Shown here: in pieces, positions 4,458-5,503 of the stretch
Position numbering within the stretch: position 1 is the stretch's first letter
Layout: every line of letters starts with the position of its first letter
Origin: a bacterium UBA3756
GTDB taxonomy: Bacteria; Bacteroidota; Bacteroidia; Bacteroidales; Bacteroidaceae
NCBI GenBank assembly: GCA_002371695.1
Contig: DFGG01000103.1
Coordinates: 9,958 to 15,460 of the forward strand
Reading direction: 5' to 3'
DNA: 5,503 nucleotides
Program-made: the position numbers and the translations under genes
Notes under the pieces: model-generated
What the model was told of the DNA's origin: nothing
Database searches by the model: none
The model's input: only the letters and a program-made list of their open reading frames with translations

Positions 4458-5168
4458 ATGAAGTATGCAGTGATTGCAGCGGGCGAAGGTTCGAGGCTCG
4501 CAAAGGAAGGCGTCGCAAGCCCGAAACCTCTGGTGGAGGTGGGGGGTGAGCGTCTGATAGACCGCCTGGTCAGGGTGTTCTCAGAGAACGGCGCAACGGA
4601 GATAGACGTCATCTGCAACAAGGAGATGACCGATGTGCAGCAGCGACTGGTGGAGTTACGTTCGACCAGTAGGGTGCCTATACGATTCATCGTCAAGTCG
4701 ACCCCCAGCAGCATGCATAGCATGTGGGAGCTGAGCAGGTGGCTTGACGATGAGCCGTTTGTGCTGACCACTGTCGACACCATCTTCCGTGAGGAGGAGT
4801 TCGGTGCATACGTCGCCGACTTCCAGCGGATGGTGGAGAGTGGTGAGGCTGACGGACTGATGGGCGTGACGGACTATATCGACGACGAGAAGCCTCTCTA
4901 CGTCGATACTGATGAGGCGATGGGTATCACGGCATTCCTGGACCATTGCGATGCCCCGAAGTATATCAGTGGTGGCATCTATGGTCTGACGCCGCGTTCG
5001 ATAGACACGCTCAGGGCGTGCATAGAACGGGGTGAGAGCAGGATGAGGAATTTCCAGCGTGGGCTGATTGCCGATGGGCTCAGGCTCAGGGCGTGGGCGT
5101 TCTCGAAGGTGCTCGACATTGATCATGCGAGTGATATCGTGAAGGCTGAGGAGTTTTTGAGAGATTGA
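4458..5168 (+). CDS. Nucleotidyltransferase family protein (NDP-sugar synthesis type)
   Basis: This 236-residue cytoplasmic enzyme has the Rossmann-like nucleotidyltransferase fold and should couple a sugar-1-phosphate or related phosphate to an NTP, releasing pyrophosphate. The signature AAGEGSRL (7-14) with PKPL (22-25) forms the NTP-binding loop, with R13 and K23 as expected catalytic residues. D107 in LTTVDTIF is the likely metal ligand, SGGIYGLTP (171-179) the product-site strand, and KVLDIDHASDIVKAEEF (217-233) the closing metal/helix segment. The signature starts at residue 4, so ATG 4458 must be the true start. Length is like MurU and other short pyrophosphorylases; MobA-like enzymes are an alternative, and the substrate is undetermined. 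It has its own promoter with virtually no leader. It ends FLRD-stop, with LRD and TGA supplied by the next repeat array. The permease downstream suggests a sugar salvage or activation role. Confidence 0.85.
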   Translation: MKYAVIAAGEGSRLAKEGVASPKPLVEVGGERLIDRLVRVFSENGATEIDVICNKEMTDVQQRLVELRSTSRVPIRFIVKSTPSSMHSMWELSRWLDDEPFVLTTVDTIFREEEFGAYVADFQRMVESGEADGLMGVTDYIDDEKPLYVDTDEAMGITAFLDHCDAPKYISGGIYGLTPRSIDTLRACIERGESRMRNFQRGLIADGLRLRAWAFSKVLDIDHASDIVKAEEFLRD

Positions 5169-5330
5169 GAAATTGAGAGATTGAGAGATTGAGAGATTGA
5201 ACATTGAACATTGAACATTGAACATTGAGAGATTGAGAGATTGAACATTGAACATTGAACATTGAAGATTGAGAGATTGAGAGATTGAGAAATTGAGAGA
5301 TTGAGAAATTGAGAAATTGAGAGATTGAAG
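5157..5330 (+). repeat. ATTGAGAG/ATTGAAC mixed tandem array filling the spacer between two genes
   Basis: Order: truncated TTGAGAG (5157-5163); 8-mers AA, AG, AG, AG; ATTGAAC x4 (5196-5223); two AG 8-mers; ATTGAAC x3 (5240-5260); ATTGAAG; 8-mers AG, AG, AA, AG, AA, AA, AG; ATTGAAG (5324-5330). In total there are thirteen 8-mers and nine 7-mers besides the truncated first unit. The nucleotidyltransferase stop codon TGA (5166-5168) is in the first full unit. The ATG at 5332 is in the degenerate unit AATGAAG that follows. No non-repeat spacer and no TAnnTTTG promoter lie between the two genes. Positions 5181-5228 are identical to 4295-4342 (48 nt) in the previous array. Confidence 0.93.
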
Positions 5331-5331
5331 A

Positions 5332-5503
5332 ATGAAGCAGACAGAGAAGCCTTTGGTACCACGCAGGTACCTGCTGACATTTATCCTCATCACGTCGCTG
5401 TTCGCCCTGTGGGGATTTGCCAATGACATCACAAACCCCATGGTGGCGGCCTTCCAGACCGTGATGGAGATTTCGGCTGCCAAGGCCTCACTGGTGCAGT
5501 TCG
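5332..5503 (+). CDS. Sugar:H+ symporter, FucP/GluP family MFS (5' part only)
   Basis: The first 57 codons are present and the gene runs off the window. The protein starts MKQTEKPLVPRRY, a short basic cytoplasmic N-terminus. The first membrane helix (about 14-30, LLTFILITSLFALWGFA) runs into NDITNPMV (31-38). The sequence then continues as AAFQTVMEISAAKASLVQF. The WGFAND-x-TNPM and KASLVQF motifs are characteristic of the fucose/glucose/galactose permease branch of the major facilitator superfamily, which imports hexoses or amino sugars with protons across the inner membrane. Full-length members are about 400-440 residues. The start codon lies directly at the end of the repeat array with no Shine-Dalgarno sequence (the local sequence is GAAGA). 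With no promoter visible in the array, it is probably transcribed with the nucleotidyltransferase gene. The exact sugar cannot be told from this fragment. Confidence 0.88.
   Translation, partial: MKQTEKPLVPRRYLLTFILITSLFALWGFANDITNPMVAAFQTVMEISAAKASLVQF

Noticed and set aside
4295..5330. CRISPR array
   Set aside because: Units are 7-8 nt, directly abutting, without unique spacers, and no cas genes are present. These are simple tandem repeats.
4656..5483. Minus-strand frame of 275 codons, and a shorter one at 5123-5380, rich in SISQSLN and FNVQCSM
   Set aside because: They are produced by stop-free reverse reading of the tandem array plus the shadow of the nucleotidyltransferase and permease genes. 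There is no initiation context and no domain.

Overview
The window reads as chromosomal DNA from a member of the Bacteroidota, most likely a Prevotella-like Bacteroidales. Three things point there: promoters of the Bacteroidetes type (-7 box TAnnTTTG at 173-180, 1008-1015 and 4443-4450), almost no Shine-Dalgarno sequences, and typical families (HU-HIG type histone-like protein, fimbrillin-like lipoprotein, DUF2807 'head GIN' lipoprotein, FucP/GluP type sugar permease). All recognisable genes are on the + strand. Coding regions are moderately GC-rich and spacers are AT-rich or repeat-filled.

Layout. Positions 1-137 hold no supported gene, only AT-rich DNA and a four-unit GTGGGGAG tandem repeat. 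A promoter at 148-180, overlapped by an 18-bp near-palindrome, drives a leader of about 170 nt that may encode a 21-residue peptide, then an HU-family DNA-binding protein (357-914) closed by a good hairpin terminator. A second promoter (984-1015), preceded by a perfect 16-bp palindrome, drives a 45-residue peptide (1043-1180) and, 19 nt later, a 695-residue lipoprotein (1200-3287) with a fimbrillin-like N-terminal domain and a repeated right-handed beta-helix. A 15-bp stem hairpin follows. Next come two facing blocks of 8-nt repeats, then a DUF2807 lipoprotein (3530-4306), an NDP-sugar type nucleotidyltransferase (4458-5168) and the first 57 codons of a sugar/H+ symporter (5332 to the window edge).

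The most unusual structure is a family of short tandem repeats, ATTGAGAG/ATTGAGAA (8 nt) mixed with ATTGAAC/ATTGAAG (7 nt), filling the spacers after 3415. The two larger arrays (4295-4400 and 5157-5330) each begin inside the 3' end of an unrelated gene. In both, the first repeat supplies the last codons and the stop (TTG AGA GAT TGA, Leu-Arg-Asp-stop). The second array then fills the whole spacer up to the next start codon, which itself lies in a degenerate unit. Because unit lengths are not multiples of three and each unit carries TGA, the coding strand is closed in all three frames and the opposite strand is open.

Functionally, the 1043-3287 pair looks like a surface or envelope operon, and the DUF2807 protein is another exported lipoprotein. 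The nucleotidyltransferase and permease are probably co-transcribed from the 4443-4450 promoter, since no promoter is visible between them. Together they suggest uptake and activation of a sugar, but the substrate cannot be read from this sequence.
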